DNA of 11,013 nucleotides. Origin: Acidimicrobiales bacterium. Its GTDB lineage: Bacteria > Actinomycetota > Acidimicrobiia > Acidimicrobiales > Palsa-688. Below the pieces are notes generated by a model. The model made no database searches and was not told where the DNA came from. It saw nothing but the letters and a program-made list of their open reading frames with translations. Of this stretch, positions 1-5,225 are shown piece by piece. Within the stretch, counting starts at the first letter, position 1. Each line of letters begins with the position of its first letter. The stretch covers positions 1 through 11,013 of the forward strand of contig JASHVH010000184.1 of the NCBI GenBank assembly GCA_030039575.1, read 5' to 3'. A program made the translations under genes and the position numbers.

Positions 1-102
1 GCGGCAACGCAGCCGGGAAGGACCAGGGCCCGAGGCGGACAGGGCCGGCCTGGCCGCCACCTGACCGCAAGCACTGCAAACCCAGGTGCGCTTGATAGGC
101 AC
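1..102 (-). CDS. 5' end of an unidentified gene with a CxxC pair (runs off the left edge)
   Basis: A GTG at 102-100 opens a frame that stays open to the window edge, giving 34 residues. It is preceded at 7 nt by a strong Shine-Dalgarno sequence (GGGGGAGG on the minus strand, positions 110-117), which is the main reason to call it a gene. The N-terminus reads MPIKRTWVCSACGQVAAR, with Cys9 and Cys12 forming a CxxC pair and a third Cys at residue 33. Such a pair close to the start suggests a zinc ribbon. The first part resembles the start of RadA, but the following residues do not show RadA's second Cys pair, so I do not name it. It lies downstream of the ribokinase on the same strand with about 210 nt between them. 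It could also be a chance open frame. Confidence 0.4.
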   Translation of the reverse strand, partial: MPIKRTWVCSACGQVAARPALSASGPGPSRLRCR

Positions 103-312
103 TCGAATGCCTCCCCCGGCGTTGGCACGGGCGTTACCGCCTCATGGACAGGCACGGCTCAGGGCGCCGGCAAAACCGTTGTTGCTACCGAGGCCCCCGA
201 AGTGAGCCTCTGGTCAACCATCCCACGAAAGTGTGACCAGAACCGCCCGACCAGAGCCGCCTATCGGCCCGCTCAGTCGAGCCCTATGGCCCCGGCCGGC
301 CGAGCCGGCCAG
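103..312. other. Intergenic stretch, no gene seen
   Basis: About 210 bases lie between the ribokinase stop and the leftmost gene start. I see no supportable gene, tRNA or array in it. Its left end holds the ribosome binding site of the leftmost gene and its right end holds the hairpin that follows the ribokinase. A promoter for the leftmost gene may lie here, but no clear one is visible. Confidence 0.5.
294..310 (-). terminator. GC-rich hairpin just after the ribokinase stop
   Basis: GGCCGGC (294-300) and GCCGGCC (304-310) pair perfectly around a 3-nt loop, two bases past the ribokinase stop codon on the minus strand. There is no T-tract, as is common for candidate terminators in high-GC actinobacteria. 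It may end transcription or protect the mRNA end. Confidence 0.45.
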
Positions 313-1257
313 TCACACGGCCGCCAGCAGGGCACCGACTCGAGCCGCGGTAGGCAAGCTCGGCAGTGCCCCCATGACAGTGGTGGCGAGGGCGCCGGCA
401 GCGCCGCCGTACCGGACAGCGTCAGGGAGGGTCTCGCCGGACGCCAGAGCGGAGGCCAGGGCGCCGCAGAAGGCGTCACCGGCCGCGGTTGTATCGATCG
501 CGTCCACGTCGTGGGCGGCCACGGTGACAAGCGCGTCGCCGGGCCTGGCTATGAGAGCGCCTCGGTCGCCCAGCGTAACGACCACGGCGCGACAACCACG
601 GTCGAGAAGCCAGGCCGCCGCCGCCTCCGGCGTCGCCTGCCCGCTGATCGCCAGGGCTTCGGGCTCGTTCGGCAGGAGCACGTCCACCAGGGAGAGCAAC
701 TCCATGGGGGTGTGCGCTGGCGCCGGCGCCGGGTTGAGCAGGGTGATCGCCCCCTGCGCCCGGGCCATCGAAAGGGCGGCCAGTACCGTGCTCACGGGGA
801 TTTCCAGTTGGGCCAGCGCCACGGCCCCGGGGCGGAACAGGGCGCCGGCCTGGTCCACGTCTTCGGGCTTGAGATCGTGGTTGGCCCCGGGTGCGACGAC
901 GATGGTGTTCGTCCCGCCAGGTGCCACCGTTATCAGAGCGGTGCCGGTCGGCACCGCCTCCACCGTCCGCATGCGGGCCAGCGAAATTCCCTCGTCCGAC
1001 AGGGCCCGTAGCAGTCGCTTGCCGGCGGGGTCATCCCCCACGCAACCGACCATGGTCACCTCGGCACCCTGGCGGGCTGCAGTTACGGCCTGGTTAAGGC
1101 CCTTGCCGCCCGGAGCGGCCAGGTACCCGTGACCGCTGACCGTTTCTCCGGGCTGCGGCAGCCGTTCGACGGTTATGACGTGGTCGAAGTTGAGGCTGCC
1201 GACTATCACTACCGGGCCCGTTACTACCGGGCCCGTTTGGCCTCGACTCGACGGCAT
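313..1257 (-). CDS. rbsK: Ribokinase (PfkB family)
   Basis: This 314-residue protein phosphorylates D-ribose with ATP to ribose 5-phosphate in the cytoplasm. The ribokinase hallmarks are in order: the N-terminal GSLNFDHV strand (residues 20-27), the substrate-binding GGKGLNQA (50-57), NPAPA (175-179), NEPE (197-200) and the anion-hole and catalytic motif DTTAAGDAFCG (255-265) with Asp261 as base. Length fits the family. NPAPA and NEPE favour ribokinase over fructokinase or adenosine kinase, though substrate is inferred. The start is uncertain. The ATG at 1257 has no clear ribosome binding site, and the homologous core begins only at residue 17, so a GTG at 1209-1207 is an alternative. The intervening codons form a perfect 15-bp tandem repeat (TGPVV twice). 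No ribose transporter or rbs repressor is in view; the neighbour is a divergent pyrophosphatase. Confidence 0.93.
   Translation of the reverse strand: MPSSRGQTGPVVTGPVVIVGSLNFDHVITVERLPQPGETVSGHGYLAAPGGKGLNQAVTAARQGAEVTMVGCVGDDPAGKRLLRALSDEGISLARMRTVEAVPTGTALITVAPGGTNTIVVAPGANHDLKPEDVDQAGALFRPGAVALAQLEIPVSTVLAALSMARAQGAITLLNPAPAPAHTPMELLSLVDVLLPNEPEALAISGQATPEAAAAWLLDRGCRAVVVTLGDRGALIARPGDALVTVAAHDVDAIDTTAAGDAFCGALASALASGETLPDAVRYGGAAGALATTVMGALPSLPTAARVGALLAAV
1208..1237. repeat. Perfect 15-bp tandem repeat, two copies
   Basis: ACTACCGGGCCCGTT occurs twice head to tail (1208-1222 and 1223-1237). Each copy contains the palindrome CGGGCCCG. If the ribokinase starts at 1257 the repeat encodes TGPVV twice; if it starts at 1209 the repeat is upstream DNA. 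Confidence 0.9.
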
Positions 1258-1260
1258 CCC

Positions 1261-1272
1261 GGTAGATCTACC
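1261..1272. promoter_or_regulatory. Perfect 12-bp palindrome between divergent genes
   Basis: GGTAGATCTACC is its own reverse complement and fills half of the 23-bp gap between the ribokinase start (1257, minus) and the pyrophosphatase start (1281, plus). Its location suits an operator or a core promoter element serving one or both genes. Function is inferred from position only. Confidence 0.35.
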
Positions 1273-1280
1273 ATGAAGCC

Positions 1281-1772
1281 GTGGACGTAGAGGTCGTGGT
1301 CGAGATCCCCAAGGGCACGCGCAACAAGTACGAGGCCGACCACGAGACGGGCGAGATCTGGTTAGACCGGATGCTTTTCACCTCTACCCGCTACCCCGAG
1401 GACTACGGCTTCGTCCCGGGGACCTTGGCCGCCGACGGCGACCCCCTGGACGCGCTGGTAGTGCTCGAGGAACCAACGTTCCCGGGTTGCCACGTCAGGG
1501 CACGGCCTGTCGGGGTGTACTTGATGAGCGACGAGCACGGCGACGACGCCAAGTTGCTGTGCGTCACGGCCAGCGACCCTCGTCAAGCCGAAGTGCAGGA
1601 CCTGGACGACCTGCCTCCGTACGACCTCGAAGAAATCGCGCACTTCTTCGCCATCTACAAATCGCTGGAGCCGGGCAAACGGACCACGCCGGTTGGCTGG
1701 CGCGACCGCAAGGCAGCGGAAGAGATTTTGCGCGACGCCCGCCAGCGTTACCTGGACCAGCAGGAGGGCTAG
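1281..1772 (+). CDS. ppa: Inorganic pyrophosphatase, family I
   Basis: This soluble 163-residue enzyme hydrolyses pyrophosphate to two phosphates, pulling forward nucleic acid, lipid and activation reactions. Family I motifs are clear: EIPKGTRNKYE near the N-terminus (residues 8-18), YPEDYGFVPGT (38-48), the metal-binding DGDPLD (52-57) and HFFAIYKSLEPGK (121-133). It also has His21 (in DHETG) and His86 (in DEHGDD), matching the two active-site histidines of the mycobacterial enzyme, which supports an actinobacterial source. The start is a GTG at 1281. No good ribosome binding site is visible; an ATG at 1273 is out of frame. It is divergent from the ribokinase and convergent with the acyl carrier protein gene, so it is probably transcribed alone. 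Confidence 0.96.
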   Translation: MDVEVVVEIPKGTRNKYEADHETGEIWLDRMLFTSTRYPEDYGFVPGTLAADGDPLDALVVLEEPTFPGCHVRARPVGVYLMSDEHGDDAKLLCVTASDPRQAEVQDLDDLPPYDLEEIAHFFAIYKSLEPGKRTTPVGWRDRKAAEEILRDARQRYLDQQEG

Positions 1773-1774
1773 GC

Positions 1775-1807
1775 CGCCAGGCCGCCTGGCGCTCGGGCGC
1801 CGGCCCG
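1775..1807. terminator. Two GC-rich hairpins between convergent ppa and acp
   Basis: CGCCAGG (1775-1781) pairs with CCTGGCG (1785-1791) around a 3-nt loop, three bases after the ppa stop. CGGGC (1794-1798) and GCCCG (1803-1807) form a second, smaller hairpin. Either could act as a bidirectional terminator, since ppa and the ACP gene converge here. No T-tracts are present. Confidence 0.5.
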
Positions 1808-1852
1808 GCTACCTGGACCTGCACACCGGCTGACCTGCTCGGCGGCGGGTGC

Positions 1853-2098
1853 TCAGACGCCGACCAGCTCCGCCACAATGTCGAACGCCTGGCCCACCGT
1901 GCTCAACTTGCTCGGGTCGACGTCAGGGAGGCGGATGGAAAACGCGTCGTTGAGGGCCAGCGTGATCTCTACTACGGCCAGGCTGTCGGCGTCCAGGTCC
2001 TCTGCCCACCGCGCCTCCGGCTTGACCAGGTCGGGGTCGACGTCAAGTACTTCGGCCACGCAGCCCTGGAAAGTCGCGAAGGCCTCGTCTCGGCTCAT
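1853..2098 (-). CDS. acpP: Acyl carrier protein
   Basis: This 81-residue acidic protein carries growing acyl chains on a 4'-phosphopantetheine arm. The attachment motif is DADSLAVVEI, with Ser39 as the modified residue, preceded by a typical helix-loop (EVLDVDPDLVKPEARWAEDL). Length and charge fit bacterial type II ACPs and mycobacterial AcpM without its C-terminal extension. A longer frame starts at 2113, but GGAGGGG lies exactly 6 nt before the ATG at 2098-2096, so I choose the inner start. The gene is divergent from fabI-fabG-fabZ across a short gap, which suggests that it serves the same elongation cycle. No acyl carrier protein synthase or ketoacyl synthase is in the window, so whether it is the main ACP or a dedicated one cannot be decided here. 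Confidence 0.93.
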   Translation of the reverse strand: MSRDEAFATFQGCVAEVLDVDPDLVKPEARWAEDLDADSLAVVEITLALNDAFSIRLPDVDPSKLSTVGQAFDIVAELVGV

Positions 2099-2104
2099 GT
2101 TCTT

Positions 2105-2111
2105 CCCCTCC
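2105..2111 (-). promoter_or_regulatory. Ribosome binding site that decides the ACP start
   Basis: GGAGGGG on the minus strand sits 6 nt upstream of the ATG at 2098. It lies within the codons that would be translated from the ATG at 2113, so the inner start is favoured. Confidence 0.7.
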
Positions 2112-2173
2112 ATCGAGACAGAGGCTAGCCGAGCCGTCGATTGGCTGAAGAATCCCCACTATCGTGGCGCTCC

Positions 2174-2950
2174 GTGCCAGCACTTCTGGAAGGAAAGCGC
2201 ATCCTGGTCACAGGCGTGCTGACGGACGACTCGATTGCGTACGGCGTGGCCGAACTGGCCCAGCAAGAAGGCGCCGAACTGGTGTTGACCAACTTCGGCC
2301 GCGCTCTCTCGCTGACCAAGAGGGTGGCCAAGCACTTGCCGGTACTGCCGGACGTGCTCGAGCTCGACGTAACCGTGCCGGCGCATATAGAAGCGGTCGC
2401 CGCCGACCTCCAGCAGCGGTGGGGCGGTCTAGATGGCCTGCTCCACTCCATTGCCTTTGCGCCCCCTTCGTGCCTGGGTGGCGGTTTTCTGGAGGCTCCC
2501 TGGGAGGACGTGTCCGTGGCCCTGCACGTCTCGGCCTATTCGCTCAAAGCGCTGTCCGCCGGCCTGCTCCCCCTGTTCGAGACGGCCGGGGGCGGGTCCA
2601 TCGTCGGCCTCGATTTCGACAATACCGTCGCCTGGCCTGGCTACGACTGGATGGGGGTGGCCAAGTCGGCCTTCGAGTCCACCGCTCGCTACCTGGCCCG
2701 CGACCTCGGCCCACACCACGTCCGGGTCAACCTGGTGGCCGCCGGCCCCATACGGACCATTGCCGCCAGGGCCATACCGGGCATCGAGCGCTTCGAGGAC
2801 GTCTGGGGCGAGCGAGCGCCCCTCGGGTGGGACACGAGCGATTCGAGCGCCGTGGCCAAAGCGTGTGTGGCCCTGCTCTCCGACCTCTTCCCGCTCACCA
2901 CCGGCGAGATGGTCCATGTAGACGGCGGTTATCACGCCATGGGGGTGTAG
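2174..2950 (+). CDS. fabI: Enoyl-ACP reductase, InhA-like FabI
   Basis: This cytoplasmic NADH-dependent enzyme reduces trans-2-enoyl-ACP, the last step of each fatty-acid elongation round. From the GTG at 2174 it is 258 residues and opens with LLEGKRILVTGVLTDDSIAYG, the FabI nucleotide-binding start. HSIAF follows the dinucleotide fold. The catalytic residues are Phe148, Tyr157 and Lys164 (in GLDFD and YDWMGVAK), each one position off the InhA numbering. NLVAAGPIRTIAA matches InhA's signature. It ends in VDGGYHAMGV and lacks most of InhA's extra loop near residue 205. A TTG at 2141 would add 11 residues; I prefer 2174 by family alignment, though neither start has a clear ribosome binding site. 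It leads an operon with fabG and fabZ; the fabI stop directly abuts the fabG start. Confidence 0.93.
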   Translation: MPALLEGKRILVTGVLTDDSIAYGVAELAQQEGAELVLTNFGRALSLTKRVAKHLPVLPDVLELDVTVPAHIEAVAADLQQRWGGLDGLLHSIAFAPPSCLGGGFLEAPWEDVSVALHVSAYSLKALSAGLLPLFETAGGGSIVGLDFDNTVAWPGYDWMGVAKSAFESTARYLARDLGPHHVRVNLVAAGPIRTIAARAIPGIERFEDVWGERAPLGWDTSDSSAVAKACVALLSDLFPLTTGEMVHVDGGYHAMGV

Positions 2951-3664
2951 GTGGGAGACCAACAGGGGCGAGTGGTGCTGGTCACGGGGGGCAACCGCGG
3001 CATCGGTCTGGCAGTGGCGACGGCGTTCGCCGCCGGAGGCGACCGGGTGGCGGTGACGACGCGCTCGGGACCGGTGGAAGGCTTCTTCAGCGTGCCCTGC
3101 GACGTCACCGACAATGAGTCGGTCGACAAGGCCGTCGGTACGGTCGAAAACGAGCTCGGCCCGATCCAAGTGCTGGTCGCCAACGCCGGGATAATTGACG
3201 ACAAGCTCCTGCTCCAGATGGACGAGGAGTCTTTTGGGCGAGTGGTCGACACCAACCTGATGGGCTCGTTCCGCGTGGTGCGGCGCGCCCTGCCCAAGAT
3301 GCTCCGCACCCGCAAAGGCCGGGTGGTCCTCGTCTCATCGGTGGTGGCACTGTCGGGTTCGGCCGGGCAAGCCAACTATGCCGCCTCTAAAGCGGGCTTG
3401 ATCGGCTTCGCCCGCAGCCTGGCCAGGGAGGTCGGCGGCCGCAACGTGACCGTAAACGTGGTGGCGCCCGGGTTTATCGAAACCGACATGACGGCACGGC
3501 TGGGCGAGGAGCGCCAAGCAGAGGTGCGCGCCCAGGTCCCCCTGCGCCGGTTCGGCTCGCCCGAAGAGGTTGCCGGGGTCGTCTATTGGCTCTCGTCGGA
3601 CAGCGCCGGCTACGTGACGGGCGCCGTGGTGCCGGTCGACGGTGGTCTAGGGATGGGGCATTGA
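2951..3664 (+). CDS. fabG: 3-oxoacyl-ACP reductase, MabA-like FabG
   Basis: This 237-residue short-chain dehydrogenase reduces 3-oxoacyl-ACP with NADPH in the cytoplasm. It shows TGGNRGIG (residues 12-19) for cofactor binding, VANAG (76-80), and the catalytic set Asn102, Ser130, Tyr143 and Lys147 (YAASK). The C-terminus VPVDGGLGMGH is almost that of mycobacterial MabA (FabG1). The start is the GTG at 2951, immediately after the fabI TAG with no spacer, which implies translational coupling. Its stop overlaps the TTG start of fabZ by four bases. In mycobacteria mabA precedes inhA; here the order is reversed. Short-chain dehydrogenases are many, but the operon and the C-terminus make FabG the firm choice. 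Confidence 0.94.
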   Translation: MGDQQGRVVLVTGGNRGIGLAVATAFAAGGDRVAVTTRSGPVEGFFSVPCDVTDNESVDKAVGTVENELGPIQVLVANAGIIDDKLLLQMDEESFGRVVDTNLMGSFRVVRRALPKMLRTRKGRVVLVSSVVALSGSAGQANYAASKAGLIGFARSLAREVGGRNVTVNVVAPGFIETDMTARLGEERQAEVRAQVPLRRFGSPEEVAGVVYWLSSDSAGYVTGAVVPVDGGLGMGH

Positions 3665-4107
3665 GCGGCGCTACGGGTGAGCACCAGCTCCCGGCGCCCA
3701 CCGAAGTGCTCCCGCACCGCCCTCCGTTCCTCTTCGTCGACGAGGTGACCGCGATAGTCCCCGGCGTCAGTGCGACAGGGGTGTGGAAGTTGACGGGCCG
3801 GGAGCCTTTCTTCCAGGGTCATTTCCCGGGCCGTCCCACGCTGCCCGGGGTGCTCATGGTCGAAGCCATGGCCCAGCTGGGCGGGATCGCAGTGCTGAGC
3901 GACCCCCGTTTCCGCGGCTACCTGCCCCTTTTCGGAGGGATCGACAAGGCGCGCTTCCGGCGTCAGGTCGGGCCGGGGGACACTCTCGAGATGACGGTCG
4001 AGCTCGACCAGCTGGGATCGACGGCTGGGAAAGGCCATGGCACGGCCACCGTGGAGGGGAAAGTAGCGGCAACGGCATCGATGCTGTTCGTGATGGCCCG
4101 GCCTTAG
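3661..4107 (+). CDS. fabZ: 3-hydroxyacyl-ACP dehydratase FabZ
   Basis: This hot-dog-fold enzyme dehydrates 3-hydroxyacyl-ACP to enoyl-ACP between the FabG and FabI steps. It has LPHRPPFLFVDEV (residues 17-29), the catalytic FQGHFPGRPTLPGV with His54, and Glu68 in VLMVEAMAQ. With the TTG at 3661 it is 148 residues, the normal FabZ length; that TTG overlaps the fabG stop (TTGA), which fits coupled translation. Starts farther upstream would lie inside fabG and are unlikely. Together fabI, fabG and fabZ cover three of the four elongation steps; the ketoacyl synthase must be elsewhere. Mycobacteria use the HadABC dehydratases at this step instead, so a true FabZ beside InhA/MabA-type reductases is noteworthy. 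Confidence 0.95.
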   Translation: MSGATGEHQLPAPTEVLPHRPPFLFVDEVTAIVPGVSATGVWKLTGREPFFQGHFPGRPTLPGVLMVEAMAQLGGIAVLSDPRFRGYLPLFGGIDKARFRRQVGPGDTLEMTVELDQLGSTAGKGHGTATVEGKVAATASMLFVMARP

Positions 4108-4114
4108 ACGGGCC
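4095..4114 (+). terminator. Hairpin spanning the fabZ stop
   Basis: GGCCCG (4095-4100) and CGGGCC (4109-4114) can pair around an 8-nt loop that includes the fabZ stop codon. It may end the fab operon before the regulator gene. The stem is short and there is no T-tract. Confidence 0.35.
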
Positions 4115-4129
4115 TGGTCACCGCCATTG

Positions 4130-4151
4130 TGAGCAACGGTTGAGCACCGTG
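4130..4151. repeat. Imperfect 11-bp tandem repeat upstream of the regulator gene
   Basis: TGAGCAACGGT (4130-4140) is followed directly by TGAGCACCGTG (4141-4151). The second half also makes a small inverted repeat, ACGGT (4136-4140) with ACCGT (4146-4150). The 11-bp spacing equals about one helical turn, as in sites for OmpR-family regulators, but the sequence does not match a PHO box. Confidence 0.4.
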
Positions 4152-4192
4152 AAATTACGCCGCCCCAGGCTTTCATCGCGTCGTCACCCTGA

Positions 4193-4218
4193 GTTAACCG
4201 AAAGTTTGGATGTTCGTC
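4193..4218 (+). promoter_or_regulatory. PHO-box-like element upstream of the regulator gene
   Basis: GTTAACCGAAAGTTT (4193-4207) has GTT repeated at 11-bp spacing, and GTTCGTC follows at 4212-4218. It shares the pattern GTTAACCG-N3-GTTY with the better box before pstB. It lies about 30 bp before the regulator start, where it could mediate autoregulation. The second half is a weak match to the actinobacterial GTTCAYC-type unit. Confidence 0.4.
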
Positions 4219-4236
4219 AGCTGACTTGCCGACACT

Positions 4237-5028
4237 GTGGAAATCAGGACTAACCAGCAGTTGTTCCAGGCGGCGTTGCCCTCGACCGGCCGGCGGGGAG
4301 AACCCGGCGAACCTCAGCCCGAAGGCCCGCGGCCCAAAGTGGGCACGGCTGTGCTGGTGGCGCATGCCCTTGGGGCTGACGCCATCCCGGTCGACCTGGA
4401 AAGCGCCGGGTTCGAGGTCGTGGTAGCCACCGATGGCGAGACGGCCTTTTCGGCCGTCTGGTCCGGGAGAGTTGATATCGCCATCGTGGACGGCCGCTTC
4501 GAAGGGGACGGCCTGGCCTTCTGCGCAGACGTCTGGACGGAGCACCCGGGGTTCCCCGTGCTCCTGATCGGGCCGAACGACGAGAACCTCGTGACGAAGG
4601 CGCTCACCTCGGGGGCTGATGACTACCTGGCGCTGCCACTGCGCCCGGCTGAACTAGTGGCGCGCGTCAGGGCCGTCCTCCGGCGGGCACCTCACTGGGT
4701 CGGTGACGGGGCCCACCATGAGCCCGCCGTCCGCGTCGGCGATGTGCGCCTGGACCCAGAGAGCCACGAGGTCACCTTGCGGTCGGTACGGCTGCACCTG
4801 CCGCTCCGTGAGTTCGAGTTGCTGCGGCTGCTGATGGAGAACGCCGGCATTGTCCTGCCTCGGGCCACTCTCTTGAACCGCCTTTGGGGCCCTTCGATGC
4901 CGCTCGAGAGCACGAGCCTCGAAGTCCACATCAGGCGTTTGCGGGCCAAACTCGAGGACGACCCGGCCGGCCCCAGGCGTATACAAACGGTCCGCGGTAT
5001 CGGCTATCGTTATCAAGCCGAGCGCTGA
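4237..5028 (+). CDS. OmpR/PhoB-family regulator with degenerate receiver domain, pst-linked
   Basis: This 263-residue cytoplasmic protein has a receiver domain (residues 36-150) and a winged-helix DNA-binding domain (165-260) with the recognition helix around 223-240 (STSLEVHIRRLRAKLE). The DNA-binding half resembles RegX3/PhoB, and the pst genes lie directly downstream, so a phosphate regulator is likely. The receiver keeps the acceptor Asp85 (IVDGR) but lacks the acidic pair (His43-Ala44 instead), the conserved Thr/Ser (Gly112 in LLIGP) and the conserved Lys (Leu133 in YLALPL). This pattern, including the VDGR context, recalls GlnR, an actinobacterial regulator that works without normal phosphorylation. 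The start is a GTG at 4237 with no clear ribosome binding site; a GTG at about residue 35 would remove a 34-residue Pro/Gly-rich leader. No histidine kinase lies next to it. A nitrogen role like GlnR is the main alternative. Confidence 0.85.
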   Translation: MEIRTNQQLFQAALPSTGRRGEPGEPQPEGPRPKVGTAVLVAHALGADAIPVDLESAGFEVVVATDGETAFSAVWSGRVDIAIVDGRFEGDGLAFCADVWTEHPGFPVLLIGPNDENLVTKALTSGADDYLALPLRPAELVARVRAVLRRAPHWVGDGAHHEPAVRVGDVRLDPESHEVTLRSVRLHLPLREFELLRLLMENAGIVLPRATLLNRLWGPSMPLESTSLEVHIRRLRAKLEDDPAGPRRIQTVRGIGYRYQAER

Positions 5029-5095
5029 CCGGGCGGGCTCAGGCGAATACAAACGGTCACTGTTCGAAGCTACCGTTGTCAAGTCAAAGCGTTGA
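4960..5095. repeat. Decayed tandem duplication of the regulator's 3' end
   Basis: The last codons of the regulator (about 4960-5028) are followed directly by a diverged second copy (about 5027-5095), offset by 66-67 bp. The best-kept part is AGGCGNATACAAACGGTC at 4975 and again at 5041, with 17 of 18 positions equal. By hand alignment about 40 of 55 positions match from there to the stop codons. The second copy is in the same frame after the TGA and reads PGGLRRIQTVTVRSYRCQ against PAGPRRIQTVRGIGYRYQ. The GIG of the wing is lost in the copy. Confidence 0.8.
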
Positions 5096-5139
5096 GGCTC
5101 GTCAGAGTTCATCGCTTGCGGCTTTAGTTGTTGCCTTCC

Positions 5140-5157
5140 GTTAACCGTCCGTTCAAC
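5140..5157 (+). promoter_or_regulatory. PHO box upstream of pstB
   Basis: GTTAACCGTCCGTTCAAC (5140-5157) is two 7-bp units, GTTAACC and GTTCAAC, at 11-bp spacing. This matches the direct-repeat plan of actinobacterial PhoP/RegX3 sites (GTTCAYC-like units every 11 bp). A possible -10 (TAATCT, 5167-5172) starts 9 nt after the box, a layout in which the box would replace the -35. GTTCATC at 5107-5113 may be an extra half-site. Binding is inferred, not shown. Confidence 0.6.
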
Positions 5158-5212
5158 TGGCTGCCGTAATCTTTTCCGGCTGTGGGACGAGCGCACGGCT
5201 GTCTGCTATTTG

Positions 5213-5218
5213 TGTAAT
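5213..5218 (+). promoter_or_regulatory. Possible -10 element for a leaderless pstB transcript
   Basis: TGTAAT ends 7 nt before the pstB ATG at 5226, and there is no Shine-Dalgarno sequence in between. A start point at or next to the ATG would give a leaderless mRNA, which is common in actinobacteria. There is no good -35. Confidence 0.3.
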
Positions 5219-5225
5219 TGAAACT

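Noticed and set aside
202..1132. Long open frames on the plus strand over the ribokinase
   Set aside because: They lie opposite a gene with full ribokinase motifs and have the low-complexity Arg/Pro/Ala composition of high-GC shadow frames.
2429..3375. Long minus-strand frames over fabI and fabG
   Set aside because: No recognisable domain, and both underlying plus-strand genes have complete catalytic sets.
3610..4545. 311-codon minus-strand frame over fabZ and the regulator start
   Set aside because: It crosses a real gene and an intergenic region and shows no family motif; fabZ on the other strand is certain.
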